NCBI GenBank assembly: GCA_030917625.1
Contig: JAUPUJ010000001.1
Span: forward strand, 1-35,170
DNA length: 35,170 bases
Direction: 5' to 3'
Origin: Patescibacteria group bacterium
Lineage (GTDB): Bacteria; Patescibacteriota; Minisyncoccia; Phycocordibacterales; XYD1-FULL-46-19
This document shows, piece by piece, positions 1-7,643 of this stretch. Each line of letters opens with the position of its first letter. Within the stretch, counting starts at the first letter, position 1. A program made the translations under genes and the position numbers. The notes beneath the pieces are model-generated. The model was given only the letters and a program-made list of their open reading frames with translations, did not search any database and had not been told where the DNA came from.

Positions 1-16
1 GTCAGCCTAGGCTGAC
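1..16. repeat. Perfect 16-bp palindrome at the window edge
   Basis: The first 16 bases read the same on both strands (GTCAGCCTAGGCTGAC). The element sits about 26 bases past the stop codon of the META-domain gene on the minus strand. It could be part of a larger inverted repeat or terminator cut by the window edge, or a protein-binding site. With no loop and no adjoining T-run it is not a normal intrinsic terminator. Confidence 0.5.
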
Positions 17-42
17 GGGGTTTTAAATTCTTGACCGCAATC

Positions 43-510
43 TTATTTTTTTACAAATACCAACTCAGCACCACCAGAACCCGACAAAGTTAAATTATCA
101 CCCTCTAATATCACCATTGCTCCTTCGCCTAAAATCCGACCAAAAGTTGCTTCTATTTCCATTACTCCAGTTGGTGTCTCACAATACATTAAAGTGCCCA
201 TTAAATTTGCCGTCAATTTATTTTCTTCTAAAACATATTCGCCACCCATACCATTACAAAACTTAGCGCTAATAGTTTTGTTCTCGAAAGACAAAGGATA
301 TTCTTGGTCAGCATCAATATCAGCCCCATTATATTCAACTAGCTTAAAATTTAAACCATCTAAATTAAGAGTCTTTACTACTGGATCACCATCAACATCC
401 ACCCCAGGTAAATCATTATTTAACGACGACCCTTGTCCACCACTAAAATATAGAGCAAAACCAATAATTACCAGAAGCACTACTCCACCTAAAATATATT
501 TTTTATTCAT
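43..510 (-). CDS. Membrane-anchored META (HslJ-like) domain protein
   Basis: This is a 155-residue protein. Residues about 5-24 form one hydrophobic segment, a signal anchor or uncleaved signal peptide, so the rest is probably extracytoplasmic. The C-terminal about 100 residues follow the META/HslJ pattern: a start like 'L.G..FKLVEYNG', then 'FENKTISAKFCNGMGGEY', an 'LMGTLMYCETP' segment, and a final strand with 'LTLSGSGGAELVFVKK'. The two cysteines (in 'FCNG' and 'MYCETP') occupy the usual positions. The family is linked to heat-shock and novobiocin phenotypes in E. coli (HslJ), but its biochemical role is unsettled. It ends a minus-strand run of small anchored proteins with the 221-aa gene upstream. 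Function in this organism is unknown. Confidence 0.75.
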   Translation of the reverse strand: MNKKYILGGVVLLVIIGFALYFSGGQGSSLNNDLPGVDVDGDPVVKTLNLDGLNFKLVEYNGADIDADQEYPLSFENKTISAKFCNGMGGEYVLEENKLTANLMGTLMYCETPTGVMEIEATFGRILGEGAMVILEGDNLTLSGSGGAELVFVKK

Positions 511-561
511 AATAAAATATTATTTATTAAATTTTTTAATTAAAACTTTTGTCCTAATAAT

Positions 562-1227
562 CTAAATCGTCCAATTATCTTTAGCGATGGCTCGCAATTT
601 ATACTGTCCACCTATTTGATCAAAAATTAAATAAATAGTTGTCCAATCCATACCTTCATACTGTGGGTCTATTCCTGGATAGTGAAAAGCTACAAATTCT
701 CGTGGTGCCACATCTTCTATGATCGAATTTAGACTATTGCCCTGACCTAAAATTTTATTCACCCCTACTTGTGGCGCCTTTTCATAGTCATGAGTATAAA
801 TCCACTTATCTATAAACTGAGCAGTGGTCATATTTATCGGTTCTCCTTGCCCGTCGGTATAGCCAAATAAATAAGTCTCGGTATTTGTTTTTAATTCAGA
901 CACCTCATCTTTCTTAGCGTGGATAGTTCGCAAATCGAGACTCGGAGTTAAATTTAATGTCAGACCAGAAGGACTAGTAAGTTCTTCTAACCTCTGATAA
1001 TCACGAGTTCGCAAAGCACTTAAAACCAACTTAGCGGCGGTGATCATCTCGCGTTCTCCTATTGCTGGTGTTTCCACTTGTTCATCATTTTGAGTGGACA
1101 CTTGGCTTACCACTGGAAACGCATCCTTATCTTCTGAAATATCAGCCATTAAATTAGTGCTATAAAAATACCAACCAAGCCCGGCTACCAATAAAACCAA
1201 AATAATAATTAAATATTTTTTAGGCAT
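562..1227 (-). CDS. Hypothetical membrane-anchored protein, 221 aa
   Basis: The N-terminal residues 4-24 are a single strongly hydrophobic segment after 'MPKKYL', which predicts a signal anchor with the remainder outside the membrane. After a Ser/Thr/Gln-rich linker, residues about 60-221 look like one globular domain. A helical start ('REMITAAKLVLSALRTRDYQRLEELTSP') resembles the beginning of NTF2-like or DUF4878-like folds. It ends in Tyr/Trp-rich strands such as 'EGMDWTTIYLIFDQIGGQYKLRAIAKDNW'. I do not recognise a catalytic motif. The gene lies 9 bases after the ABC-F stop and may be co-transcribed with it. The fold suggestion is inference from pattern only. Confidence 0.7.
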   Translation of the reverse strand: MPKKYLIIILVLLVAGLGWYFYSTNLMADISEDKDAFPVVSQVSTQNDEQVETPAIGEREMITAAKLVLSALRTRDYQRLEELTSPSGLTLNLTPSLDLRTIHAKKDEVSELKTNTETYLFGYTDGQGEPINMTTAQFIDKWIYTHDYEKAPQVGVNKILGQGNSLNSIIEDVAPREFVAFHYPGIDPQYEGMDWTTIYLIFDQIGGQYKLRAIAKDNWTI

Positions 1228-1236
1228 TGCGATAAA

Positions 1237-2823
1237 TTAAAATTTTAATAATCTTAATAATTTTTTCGATCTTTGTTCCATATCAGCTACATACTCAGTA
1301 AAATTGGATATTTTATTAAAAACTCCTTCAGACAAAACATACAAAACCGAACTATCTATTTTTTCCACAAAGAACCGATCATGAGTAACCAAAATAACTG
1401 TGCCTTCAAATTTTTGGAGTGTTTTTTCTAAAGCTTCTTGGGCTTCCATATCTAAGTGATTGGTCGGTTCATCCAGAACCAAAGTATTAACATTGGTCGC
1501 TGAAAAAGACGCCAACAAAAGCCGGGCTCGCCCTCCAGGACTTAAGTGTCCAATTTTTGTTTTAAATTGTTCTTCGGTAAAACCAAAATGAATTAAATGA
1601 TTAGCTAAAATCTCTGGTTCTAAATCTACTTTGTTTTTAAGAAAACCTAAAACAGTATCATCTTTACCGAGCGTCTCATGTTCTTGCATTAAATTACCAA
1701 ATTTAACTCCACTGCCAATATTAATATTGCCAGAAATAGGAGCCAGGGTTCCAGTGACAGTTTTCAAAAAAGTTGATTTCCCTGAGCCATTTAAACCAAG
1801 TACCGCCACCCGAGACCCAAAAGGAATTTCCATATTAACTGGACCCAACCGAAAGCCGGTATCATAGCCACAAATTAGATCAGAAATAAAAATATCACTC
1901 GACGAGCCATTGTCTTCCGGCTTAATTTCAATCACAAAATCTTTTCGCTCATCTGGCTTATCAATCAGTTCAATCCTCTTGATCCGATTATTAATAATGC
2001 GTGAATCTTTAAATGAATTCCCGGCCCGATCTCGGCGAAACCCTCGAAGCATATGATCATTGTCAGTCCCTTGATATTTAGAACCCTTAATAGCTTTTTC
2101 TTGCTTGTCTCTAACTACCACTTTCAAGCGACCGATATCTTCTTTTTGTAATTCATGATCAAGTAACTGTCTTTTTCTTTCTTTTTGTTTCCGTAATAAA
2201 AAATCAGAATACTTACCATTAGAAACAGCGAGGGTTCTTTTTTTCCAATCTATTTCATAAATTTTATTGGCCACATGATCCAAAAAAGTTTGATCATGAG
2301 AGACCACCATAAAAGCTGATTTAGTATTTTGCAAAAAATATTCAAGCCAAATCAGAGCCGGCAAATCTAAATTATTGGTCGGTTCATCTAACAGCATGAG
2401 GTCAACCTTTTTAAGCAATAAACCAGTTAGAAACACTTTAGTTTTTTGACCACTACTTAAATCACCAATTTTTTTATCTTTTATCTCACTTGGGAGCGCG
2501 AGCCCAGCAAACATAATTTCAACATTGCGCTCAAAGAGTTCGCCACTCGCACCAGTATAGACTTGCAAAAACTCAAACACATTTTGCTTATTATAAGCAT
2601 CTGGGTCTTGAGGCAAAAAACCAACAGTTACATCTTTATTAAATTCTACCTTACCCTTATCTGCTTCCACTTCACCAGTAATGATTTTAAGTAAGGTTGT
2701 TTTCCCGGTACCATTAAAACCCACTAACGCCACCTTAAAGCCCTTTTCCACGATAAAAGAGATCTTCTGCAAGACCTGTTCGGTGCCGTAATCTTTATGA
2801 ATATTAGTGACTCTTAGAAGCAT
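1237..2823 (-). CDS. ABC-F family ATPase (translation factor type)
   Basis: The 528-residue protein has two ABC ATPase modules in one chain and no membrane segment, the ABC-F layout. Module 1 has Walker A 'GFNGTGKTT' (about 35-43), signature 'LSSGQ' (122-126) and Walker B 'LMLLDEPTNNLD' (from about 142). Module 2 has Walker A 'GLNGSGKST', a degenerate signature 'LSPGG' and Walker B 'TLVLDEPTNHLD'. Between them is a charged linker rich in Lys and Arg, as in the P-site-tRNA interaction motif of ABC-F proteins. ABC-F proteins act on the ribosome, as housekeeping factors such as EttA, Uup or YdiF, or as antibiotic-resistance factors. The sequence alone does not separate these. The upstream region carries a hairpin, a 10-C tract and a possible leader ORF, so regulated expression is plausible. 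Confidence 0.92.
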   Translation of the reverse strand: MLLRVTNIHKDYGTEQVLQKISFIVEKGFKVALVGFNGTGKTTLLKIITGEVEADKGKVEFNKDVTVGFLPQDPDAYNKQNVFEFLQVYTGASGELFERNVEIMFAGLALPSEIKDKKIGDLSSGQKTKVFLTGLLLKKVDLMLLDEPTNNLDLPALIWLEYFLQNTKSAFMVVSHDQTFLDHVANKIYEIDWKKRTLAVSNGKYSDFLLRKQKERKRQLLDHELQKEDIGRLKVVVRDKQEKAIKGSKYQGTDNDHMLRGFRRDRAGNSFKDSRIINNRIKRIELIDKPDERKDFVIEIKPEDNGSSSDIFISDLICGYDTGFRLGPVNMEIPFGSRVAVLGLNGSGKSTFLKTVTGTLAPISGNINIGSGVKFGNLMQEHETLGKDDTVLGFLKNKVDLEPEILANHLIHFGFTEEQFKTKIGHLSPGGRARLLLASFSATNVNTLVLDEPTNHLDMEAQEALEKTLQKFEGTVILVTHDRFFVEKIDSSVLYVLSEGVFNKISNFTEYVADMEQRSKKLLRLLKF

Positions 2824-2838
2824 AATCTTAAATTTAGC

Positions 2839-2858
2839 TGTTACTACACATAGTAACA
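2839..2858 (-). promoter_or_regulatory. Perfect 8-bp inverted repeat in the ABC-F leader
   Basis: TGTTACTA and TAGTAACA flank a 4-base spacer. The element lies 16 to 35 bases upstream of the ABC-F start codon. It could be an RNA hairpin in the 5' leader or a dimeric operator. There is no T-run, so it is not a simple terminator. Confidence 0.45.
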
Positions 2859-2877
2859 GACACCATTTAGATTGCTA

Positions 2878-2887
2878 CCCCCCCCCC
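2878..2887. repeat. Run of 10 C (10 G on the coding strand)
   Basis: Ten consecutive C occur 55 bases upstream of the ABC-F start in an otherwise AT-rich stretch. Homopolymers of this kind are slippage-prone and can change promoter spacing or leader structure. Whether it varies here cannot be seen from one sequence. Confidence 0.6.
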
Positions 2888-3011
2888 TCGCTCTTTACCT
2901 CTTTTACATTTTTATTTTTTCAGGAGGAATATTTAAATTAGAATAAGTTAGCAAAAAAATATGATAAACTTGAGCAAATTTGACTTGTGCCATATTGATA
3001 CATAATAAATA

Positions 3012-3041
3012 AAAACGACCGAGGCGCACCTCGGTCGTTTT
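3012..3041. terminator. Bidirectional intrinsic terminator
   Basis: A 13-bp stem (AAAACGACCGAGG paired with CCTCGGTCGTTTT) with a 4-base loop carries A-run and T-run on its two sides, so it works in either direction. It lies 20 bases after the stop codon of the acidic-tail peptidoglycan-binding gene on the minus strand, and so ends that transcript before the ABC-F gene. Confidence 0.88.
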
Positions 3042-3061
3042 ACTATTGGAAAATTTTCTGC

Positions 3062-3290
3062 CTAATCCTCGTCTTCACTTTCATCTTCCTCATCTTCATC
3101 GTCTTCATCACCATCTTCATTTACATCATCTTCATCATCATCGTCATCGTCATCGTCATTATCTTTATTATCTTTATTATCTTCGTCTTCGTCATCTTCA
3201 TTATTATCTTCACTTTCTTCATCTTCATCTTCATCCTCGTCATCTTCCTCATTTTGATCATCTTCATCGTCTTCATTTACATCATCTTCA
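3062..3290. repeat. GAT/GAA/GAC trinucleotide-rich low-complexity coding tract
   Basis: On the minus strand this tract is almost entirely GAT, GAA, GAC and GAG codons with a few AAT and AAA, giving the Asp/Glu tail. The 'DDVNED' motif occurs twice. Such a tract could expand or contract in whole codons without frameshift. Confidence 0.8.
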
Positions 3291-4066
3291 AATTCGATAA
3301 CAGACTCAATCTCTGATTCGTTTAAGCCAAGCAGTGTTGAAAGCTCTGCAATAATAGCTGAGTGGTCAGTGAGATTTAATATGAAGCGAGATTCATCACC
3401 CTTCTGCTCAACATCCACACGCGCTACCCCCTCCTCTATTTCAACCTCTATTCCCAACTCATTCTCATCTTCACTTTCATCTTCCTCATCGTCATCATTA
3501 CAAATGTTTCCCTGGCCACTTGAATCACACTTAACTTCAATCTTTACCTCTTGCTTGCCGTTCTTTACCTCCACCTCGATCTTAACCCGAGAACCGAGAA
3601 GATCATTAGGAATATCACCAGTAACACCCGCGGCCCACAGAATCTCATTAATTCTTGCGAGGGTCTGAGGACCAACAGTACCAATCTGATCCAACTTGAA
3701 CTTGGCTTGGAAACGTTTTACAGCATTCTCGGTAAGCGGACCGAAAAGACCAGTCACCAAACCTTCTGGATATACAGTCGGATCGGTAGCAAGTAGTTTC
3801 TGGAGCAAACGAACGTCCTCACCACTTGAGCCTACGCGGAGCCCTGCTTCGAGTCTTAGCTGACTTAACTCACTCTCAAGGTTAGTATTGGTATTTTCGA
3901 GAGTTTTAATTTGAGCTTGGAGTGCCTCTACCTGCTTTAAGAGTTCGGCAATCTGAGCTTCAAGAGTCACATTAGCAGATACAGTGGCTTGAGCACTCGC
4001 ACTCGGTGTTATTGCCACAGAAACAATTAAAAACAAAGTAAACAATAGTATGTATATATAACGCAT
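3062..4066 (-). CDS. Secreted peptidoglycan-binding protein with a long acidic tail
   Basis: The 334-residue protein has four parts. Residues 1-26 are a signal peptide ending near 'ASAQA'. Residues about 30-70 are a heptad-like coiled coil ('LLKQVEALQAQIKTLE...'). Residues about 75-145 match a PG_binding_1 domain ('LRVGSSGEDVRLLQKLL', 'GLFGPLTENAVKRFQ', 'GTVGPQTLARINEIL'). An acidic mixed region follows, and the last roughly 75 residues are almost only Asp, Glu, Asn and Lys. PG_binding_1 domains anchor proteins to the cell wall. The tail would carry a large negative charge outside the cell, so cation binding or surface charge is a reasonable inference. No catalytic domain is visible. The gene is monocistronic, with its own terminator downstream and an AT-rich 140-base upstream gap. 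Confidence 0.85.
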   Translation of the reverse strand: MRYIYILLFTLFLIVSVAITPSASAQATVSANVTLEAQIAELLKQVEALQAQIKTLENTNTNLESELSQLRLEAGLRVGSSGEDVRLLQKLLATDPTVYPEGLVTGLFGPLTENAVKRFQAKFKLDQIGTVGPQTLARINEILWAAGVTGDIPNDLLGSRVKIEVEVKNGKQEVKIEVKCDSSGQGNICNDDDEEDESEDENELGIEVEIEEGVARVDVEQKGDESRFILNLTDHSAIIAELSTLLGLNESEIESVIEFEDDVNEDDEDDQNEEDDEDEDEDEESEDNNEDDEDEDNKDNKDNDDDDDDDDEDDVNEDGDEDDEDEEDESEDED

Positions 4067-4206
4067 AATTAATATAAATAAAAATTAATACATATATAAT
4101 AACATCCCTAAACACAATTGAATATAAACAAAAATTTACTAACTACGAGACCTTGACTCTAATTTAAAATAACAGACCAAAAACCCTTATTTTCATATTT
4201 TTAAAA

Positions 4207-4779
4207 TTAAATTGTTGCCCCCTCTCCCAAACCCATTTGTTCTTTATATTGCTCAATCACTTGTGGATGCTTACCTTCTTTACACTCAGCCACAAAAGCC
4301 TCAGCTGAAGCTCCGTCGGGGAAACTCATATAAGCTAGGGCTGATTCACACACTACATCAATATTAAGTTTACCATTTGCAGAATCTGGTTCGATTGTAT
4401 TTGTAATCGTAAATATGCCCTTCATATTGTATTTAGCCCACTGACCTGAACTTAAAGCTTCTTTAATTACCAGAAAGCCTTCAGCTGTAATATTCTGACC
4501 AGCTTGAAATTGGGCCATCGCCTCGACTGAGGCTCCAAAATCTACAGCATAGTAATCACCATCTGTCGTTTGCAGACCAAAAGCACATTCTTCAGTTTGG
4601 GGTCCAGTTGTATCAAGGTGAGGTAAACATACATAAGTACCAGATAGCGTAACGTTTTGAGGCGTCGCATCAAGGGGTGGCGCCACCACATCCTTATTTA
4701 AACGCATAGCAATATAGCCCACTAGAATAATAGCGATAATAATTATAGGCACAATAATTTTTTTATTTTGATAGTTCAT
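4207..4779 (-). CDS. Membrane-anchored hypothetical protein, 190 aa
   Basis: The longest frame begins at 4797, but the ATG at 4779 is preferred. The six bases 4786-4791 form a perfect TATAAT on this strand, six bases before that ATG, so the upstream ATG lies outside any likely transcript. The protein then starts 'MNYQNKKIIVPIIIIAIILVGYIA', a single N-terminal membrane segment. The outer part has a 'GTYVCLPHLDTTGPQTEECAFGLQTTDGDYYAVDFG' stretch with two cysteines, then a region that looks like an OB-like beta domain ('GQNITAEGFLVI'). I have an impression of this pattern from Parcubacteria-type proteins of unknown function. A second Cys pair ('VVCESA', 'VAECKEG') lies near the C-terminus. Function unknown. 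Confidence 0.7.
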   Translation of the reverse strand: MNYQNKKIIVPIIIIAIILVGYIAMRLNKDVVAPPLDATPQNVTLSGTYVCLPHLDTTGPQTEECAFGLQTTDGDYYAVDFGASVEAMAQFQAGQNITAEGFLVIKEALSSGQWAKYNMKGIFTITNTIEPDSANGKLNIDVVCESALAYMSFPDGASAEAFVAECKEGKHPQVIEQYKEQMGLGEGATI

Positions 4780-4785
4780 AAGTAA

Positions 4786-4791
4786 ATTATA
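4786..4791 (-). promoter_or_regulatory. -10 box (TATAAT) for a leaderless transcript
   Basis: A perfect TATAAT lies six bases before the ATG at 4779. Transcription normally begins about 6-8 bases after the -10 hexamer, so the message would start at or next to the ATG. No clear -35 is visible. Confidence 0.6.
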
Positions 4792-4825
4792 CATCAATAA
4801 ATCATCCTTTTAAACAACTATTAGC

Positions 4826-5332
4826 TTATTCAATATCTCCTTGATAAACCTTCATCTGCTCAGCTCTTGGTGGTATTTTGCGCTCCTTTCGCATTTCATC
4901 AGTAACACCAGATTCTTCATCCGAAAGCATAGGTGCTTGCTCTGTGCCGTATAAAAATTGTGTCCCCCACTTTTGCTTCTCACCTTTTGATAAAAGCCAC
5001 CTATCTTCAGCGGCAGCGGCAATCCATTTTCCCTCTTCGCCAGCCGATTCTCCTAATTCGTGAGCTTTCCAATAATCTTCTGTGTCCCGACTATGTTGGA
5101 ATAGAAATGCAAGCTGTACCAATTCGCCGTTAGTCAAAGATAACGAACCAGACTTATATTGTTCATATATTTCTCCAGCTCGTTGTAGACGATGTGAATC
5201 ATTTTCTACCATCTTCTGCATAAGTTCTTGATTATCTAAATCCTCATGTAGAGCCATTCGATCTGCTTGATCTGCGTCGAAAAGATTCTTGAGTTCAGAA
5301 GATATAGGATTTAGACTAGGAATTTTTTCCAT
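4826..5332 (-). CDS. DUF6624-like protein, 168 aa
   Basis: A soluble protein with no signal peptide or membrane segment. The centre 'VQLAFLFQHSRDTEDYWKAHELGESAGEEGKWIAAAAEDRWLLSKGEKQKWGTQF' matches my memory of the DUF6624 pattern: a QH motif, a 'kAheLa' helix, 'W.AAAa.DR.L' and 'GK.QkyGTQ'. The N-terminus 'DQADR' also fits that family. No enzymatic role is established for the family as far as I know. The gene has a perfect TATAAT six bases before its ATG and is probably transcribed alone as a leaderless message. It is followed 28 bases later by the stop-side spacer of the small anchored protein, which has its own promoter. Confidence 0.7.
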   Translation of the reverse strand: MEKIPSLNPISSELKNLFDADQADRMALHEDLDNQELMQKMVENDSHRLQRAGEIYEQYKSGSLSLTNGELVQLAFLFQHSRDTEDYWKAHELGESAGEEGKWIAAAAEDRWLLSKGEKQKWGTQFLYGTEQAPMLSDEESGVTDEMRKERKIPPRAEQMKVYQGDIE

Positions 5333-5338
5333 ATAGTA

Positions 5339-5344
5339 ATTATA
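5339..5344 (-). promoter_or_regulatory. -10 box (TATAAT) for a leaderless transcript
   Basis: TATAAT lies six bases (TACTAT) before the ATG at 5332 of the DUF6624-like gene. The spacing predicts a transcript beginning at the start codon. The -35 region is not recognisable. Confidence 0.55.
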
Positions 5345-5410
5345 TAATTTTTGGTAAATCTACTAAATACCATATTTTAAGTAATTAAGATCTAGCAGAT
5401 AAATATAGAC

Positions 5411-5740
5411 TTATTCTTTATCTTCCACTTCAATTAAGTATTTTTGTACAGACTTAGATACTGTCTTTTCTTTTATATTTCTATCTATACAATATGCGGT
5501 TTCAAACCAATCTCTTATTTTCTTATTGCCACGACTTGAATTACAAGCCCAACAACAAATCGTAACAGTTGCTGGGTTGTTCCATGGCGGCATATAATTT
5601 AAGTGTTCTATAGTAAACCAATCAACTCGCTCATTATTAACCTCGTGACTTTTCATTTCTTTTTTACAATAAACACAGACTTTATCTCTATCAAAAATCT
5701 TTTGTAATTCAATTTTAGGCAAACCGTAATTATTTTTCAT
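5411..5740 (-). CDS. HNH endonuclease domain protein, 109 aa
   Basis: Residues about 22-85 form an HNH module with the zinc-binding pairs 'CVYC' and 'CWAC'. The first histidine is in 'FTIEHLNYMPP', and the asparagine is in 'CNSSRGNKK'. HNH domains are metal-dependent nucleases found in restriction enzymes, homing enzymes and phage packaging. The protein is little more than this domain, with a short N-terminal extension and an acidic C-terminal helix. It lies between tRNA-Gln (42 bases away) and the DUF6624-like gene. Being next to a tRNA may mean it arrived with a mobile element, but no integrase or att repeat is visible. Its substrate is unknown. Confidence 0.82.
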   Translation of the reverse strand: MKNNYGLPKIELQKIFDRDKVCVYCKKEMKSHEVNNERVDWFTIEHLNYMPPWNNPATVTICCWACNSSRGNKKIRDWFETAYCIDRNIKEKTVSKSVQKYLIEVEDKE

Positions 5741-5781
5741 ATTTACTATTTTGCAAAGTATCTCATACTAATTCAACCTAG

Positions 5782-5852
5782 CTGCCGGACCTGGACTCGA
5801 ACCAAGATTAACTGGACCAGAACCAGTCGTCCTACCATTAGACGATCCGGCA
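5782..5852 (-). tRNA. tRNA-Gln (CTG anticodon)
   Basis: The 71-nt cloverleaf has acceptor TGCCGGA/TCCGGCA, anticodon stem ACTGG/CCAGT with loop TTCTGGT (anticodon CTG), and T-arm CTTGG-TTCGAGT-CCAGG. The weak U1-A72 pair is typical of glutamine tRNAs. CCA is not encoded. GatC and GatA are encoded elsewhere in this window, so Gln-tRNA is probably made by the transamidation route, though gatB is not seen here. Confidence 0.93.
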
Positions 5853-5915
5853 AATAAACACTATCTCAAGTAAAGTAATAGCAAAAAATAAGAGACTTTA
5901 CAATCGAAGCGAAAT

Positions 5916-5941
5916 AAAAACAATTTTTAAAAATTTGTTTT
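5916..5941 (-). terminator. Probable terminator after pyrG
   Basis: An A/T-rich inverted repeat (AAACAATTTTT with AAAAATTTGTTT, one bulge) lies 25 bases past the pyrG stop, with T-rich flanks on both strands. The stem is weak because it has almost no GC. Confidence 0.45.
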
Positions 5942-5965
5942 ACGGAGCGACGACCTACACCCTAA

Positions 5966-7621
5966 TTACTTTCTCTCATCACCCCGTTTTTTAGAAGCTG
6001 AAATAAAAGCTGTAAATAGAGGATGAGGATTAAAAGGGCGAGCTAGAAACTCAGGGTGAAATTGAGTCCCTAAAAAGAAAGGATGCTCTGCTTTAGGTAA
6101 TTCCGCTATTTCCATTAATTTCCCATTTGGTGAAGTTCCAGAAAAAACTAAGCCTGCTTTTTCTAACCTCTCTACAAACTCTGGATTAACTTCATAACGA
6201 TGACGATGACGCTCAGAAATTTCATCCTGGCCATACACACTGTGAGCTAAGGTTCCTGGTTTTAATTTTGCCGGGTAAGCACCGAGGCGCATGGTCCCGC
6301 CAAACTTTTTATTAACTAAATTATCTTTCTGATCAGACATAATATCGATCACTAAATTTTTAGACTCGGGATTAATCTCTCGTGAGGATGCTCCAGCGAG
6401 CTTCGCCACATGACGAGCAAACTCGATCACCAGGAGTTGCATACCATAACACAATCCAAAATATGGAATTTTATTTTCTCGTAAATATTTAATGGCTTTA
6501 ATTTTACCCTCAATGCCAGTTGTCCCAAAACCACCCGGAATTAAAACGCCATCAAACTGAGCCAAATCGGCCACTTTATATTTTCCTGTTTCAATGTCAC
6601 CAGAATTAATATACGACAACACCGGCTTCACCCCCAATTTAAAAGCCGACAGCTTAAGAGCCTCTAGGACCGAGATATAAACATCAGACAAGACAAACTC
6701 CCCCGAATTAAAATACTTGCCTACAATCGCAATATTGACCGGATCAGACACGGTTTTAGCCTTTTTTGATAGATCTTTCCATACAGAGAGGTCGGTTTTT
6801 CTATGATTACCCAGCTTTAAGATTTCACCTAAAATCTCGCCGATTTTATCGCGTTCAAAATTGATCGGCACATCATAAATACTCTCAACATCAGGAGCTG
6901 AAATTACATGTTCTCTTTTGATATTACAAAAAGTAGCAATCTTGTCTTTTCTTTTATTATCTAACGGCACTTCACTCCGAGCGATAATAATATCAGCTTG
7001 CACGCCGACACCATTTAAAGTCCGAGCGGCATATTGAGTCGGCTTAGTTTTCATCTCCCCCACTTTAGAAGGAATAGGTAGATAAGACACCATCACAAAA
7101 GCCACATCATCCGGATATTTAGTTTTCATCATTCGTCCGGCTTCGAGGAAAATAACATTTTGATACTCGCCAATTGTGCCACCCACTTCTACCACCACAA
7201 TATCAGCTTCAGCTGTTTTCCCGGCTTTTTCAATACGACGAATTACTTCTTTGGGAATATCTGGTACCACTTCCACATTTTTACCAGCGTATTCTAAATT
7301 TCTTTCTTTATTTATAACTTCCAAATAAACTCGGCCAGTCGTCATGTAGTTGAGTCGAGACAAACTCGTATCTAAAAATCTTTCATAATTACCCATGTCT
7401 TGATCACATTCATCTCCATCATCCAAAACAAAAACCTCACCGTGTTCGGTGGGGTTCATAGTACCAGCGTCGATATTAATATATGGGTCAATTTTAATCG
7501 CAGTAACTGAAAACCCACGAGCCGTCATAACAGCTCCAATAGAAGATGAGGCTACGCCTTTACCCACACCAGACATAACTCCGCCCACGACAAATATGTA
7601 TTTTGTCCTCTTTTTTTTCAT
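5966..7621 (-). CDS. pyrG: CTP synthase
   Basis: PyrG makes CTP from UTP, ATP and glutamine in the cytoplasm. The 551 residues are full length. The N-terminal synthase domain begins 'KYIFVVGGVMSGVGKGVASSSIG' and contains 'IKIDPYINIDAGTMNPTEHGEVFVLDDGDECDQDMGNYERF'. The C-terminal class I glutamine amidotransferase domain has the nucleophile Cys391 in 'GLCYGMQ', the oxyanion glycines in 'GVLIPGGFG', and the His-Glu pair in 'GTQFHPEF'. It is the last gene of the run metallo-hydrolase, prfB, ftsE, ftsX, pyrG, 22 bases after ftsX, and ends at a weak terminator before tRNA-Gln. Reduced genomes of this type often lack full pyrimidine synthesis but keep this salvage-linked step. Confidence 0.97.
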   Translation of the reverse strand: MKKKRTKYIFVVGGVMSGVGKGVASSSIGAVMTARGFSVTAIKIDPYINIDAGTMNPTEHGEVFVLDDGDECDQDMGNYERFLDTSLSRLNYMTTGRVYLEVINKERNLEYAGKNVEVVPDIPKEVIRRIEKAGKTAEADIVVVEVGGTIGEYQNVIFLEAGRMMKTKYPDDVAFVMVSYLPIPSKVGEMKTKPTQYAARTLNGVGVQADIIIARSEVPLDNKRKDKIATFCNIKREHVISAPDVESIYDVPINFERDKIGEILGEILKLGNHRKTDLSVWKDLSKKAKTVSDPVNIAIVGKYFNSGEFVLSDVYISVLEALKLSAFKLGVKPVLSYINSGDIETGKYKVADLAQFDGVLIPGGFGTTGIEGKIKAIKYLRENKIPYFGLCYGMQLLVIEFARHVAKLAGASSREINPESKNLVIDIMSDQKDNLVNKKFGGTMRLGAYPAKLKPGTLAHSVYGQDEISERHRHRYEVNPEFVERLEKAGLVFSGTSPNGKLMEIAELPKAEHPFFLGTQFHPEFLARPFNPHPLFTAFISASKKRGDERK

Positions 7622-7643
7622 CAGATTTAAATTTAATAACTAA

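Noticed and set aside
3062..3290. CRISPR-like or tandem-repeat array
   Set aside because: The repetition is codon-level low complexity, without spacers or constant repeat length. No CRISPR array or cas gene was seen in the window.
3046..3300. His/Leu-rich open frame on the plus strand
   Set aside because: It is the antisense reading of the GAT/GAA tract, so the His and Leu codons are a by-product of the acidic tail.
4797..4797. Upstream ATG start for the small anchored protein
   Set aside because: The perfect -10 box lies between it and the second ATG, so the upstream ATG would not be transcribed.
5411..5852. Integrated mobile element next to tRNA-Gln (HNH gene beside a tRNA)
   Set aside because: No integrase, no att-like repeat of the tRNA 3' end and no phage genes are visible.
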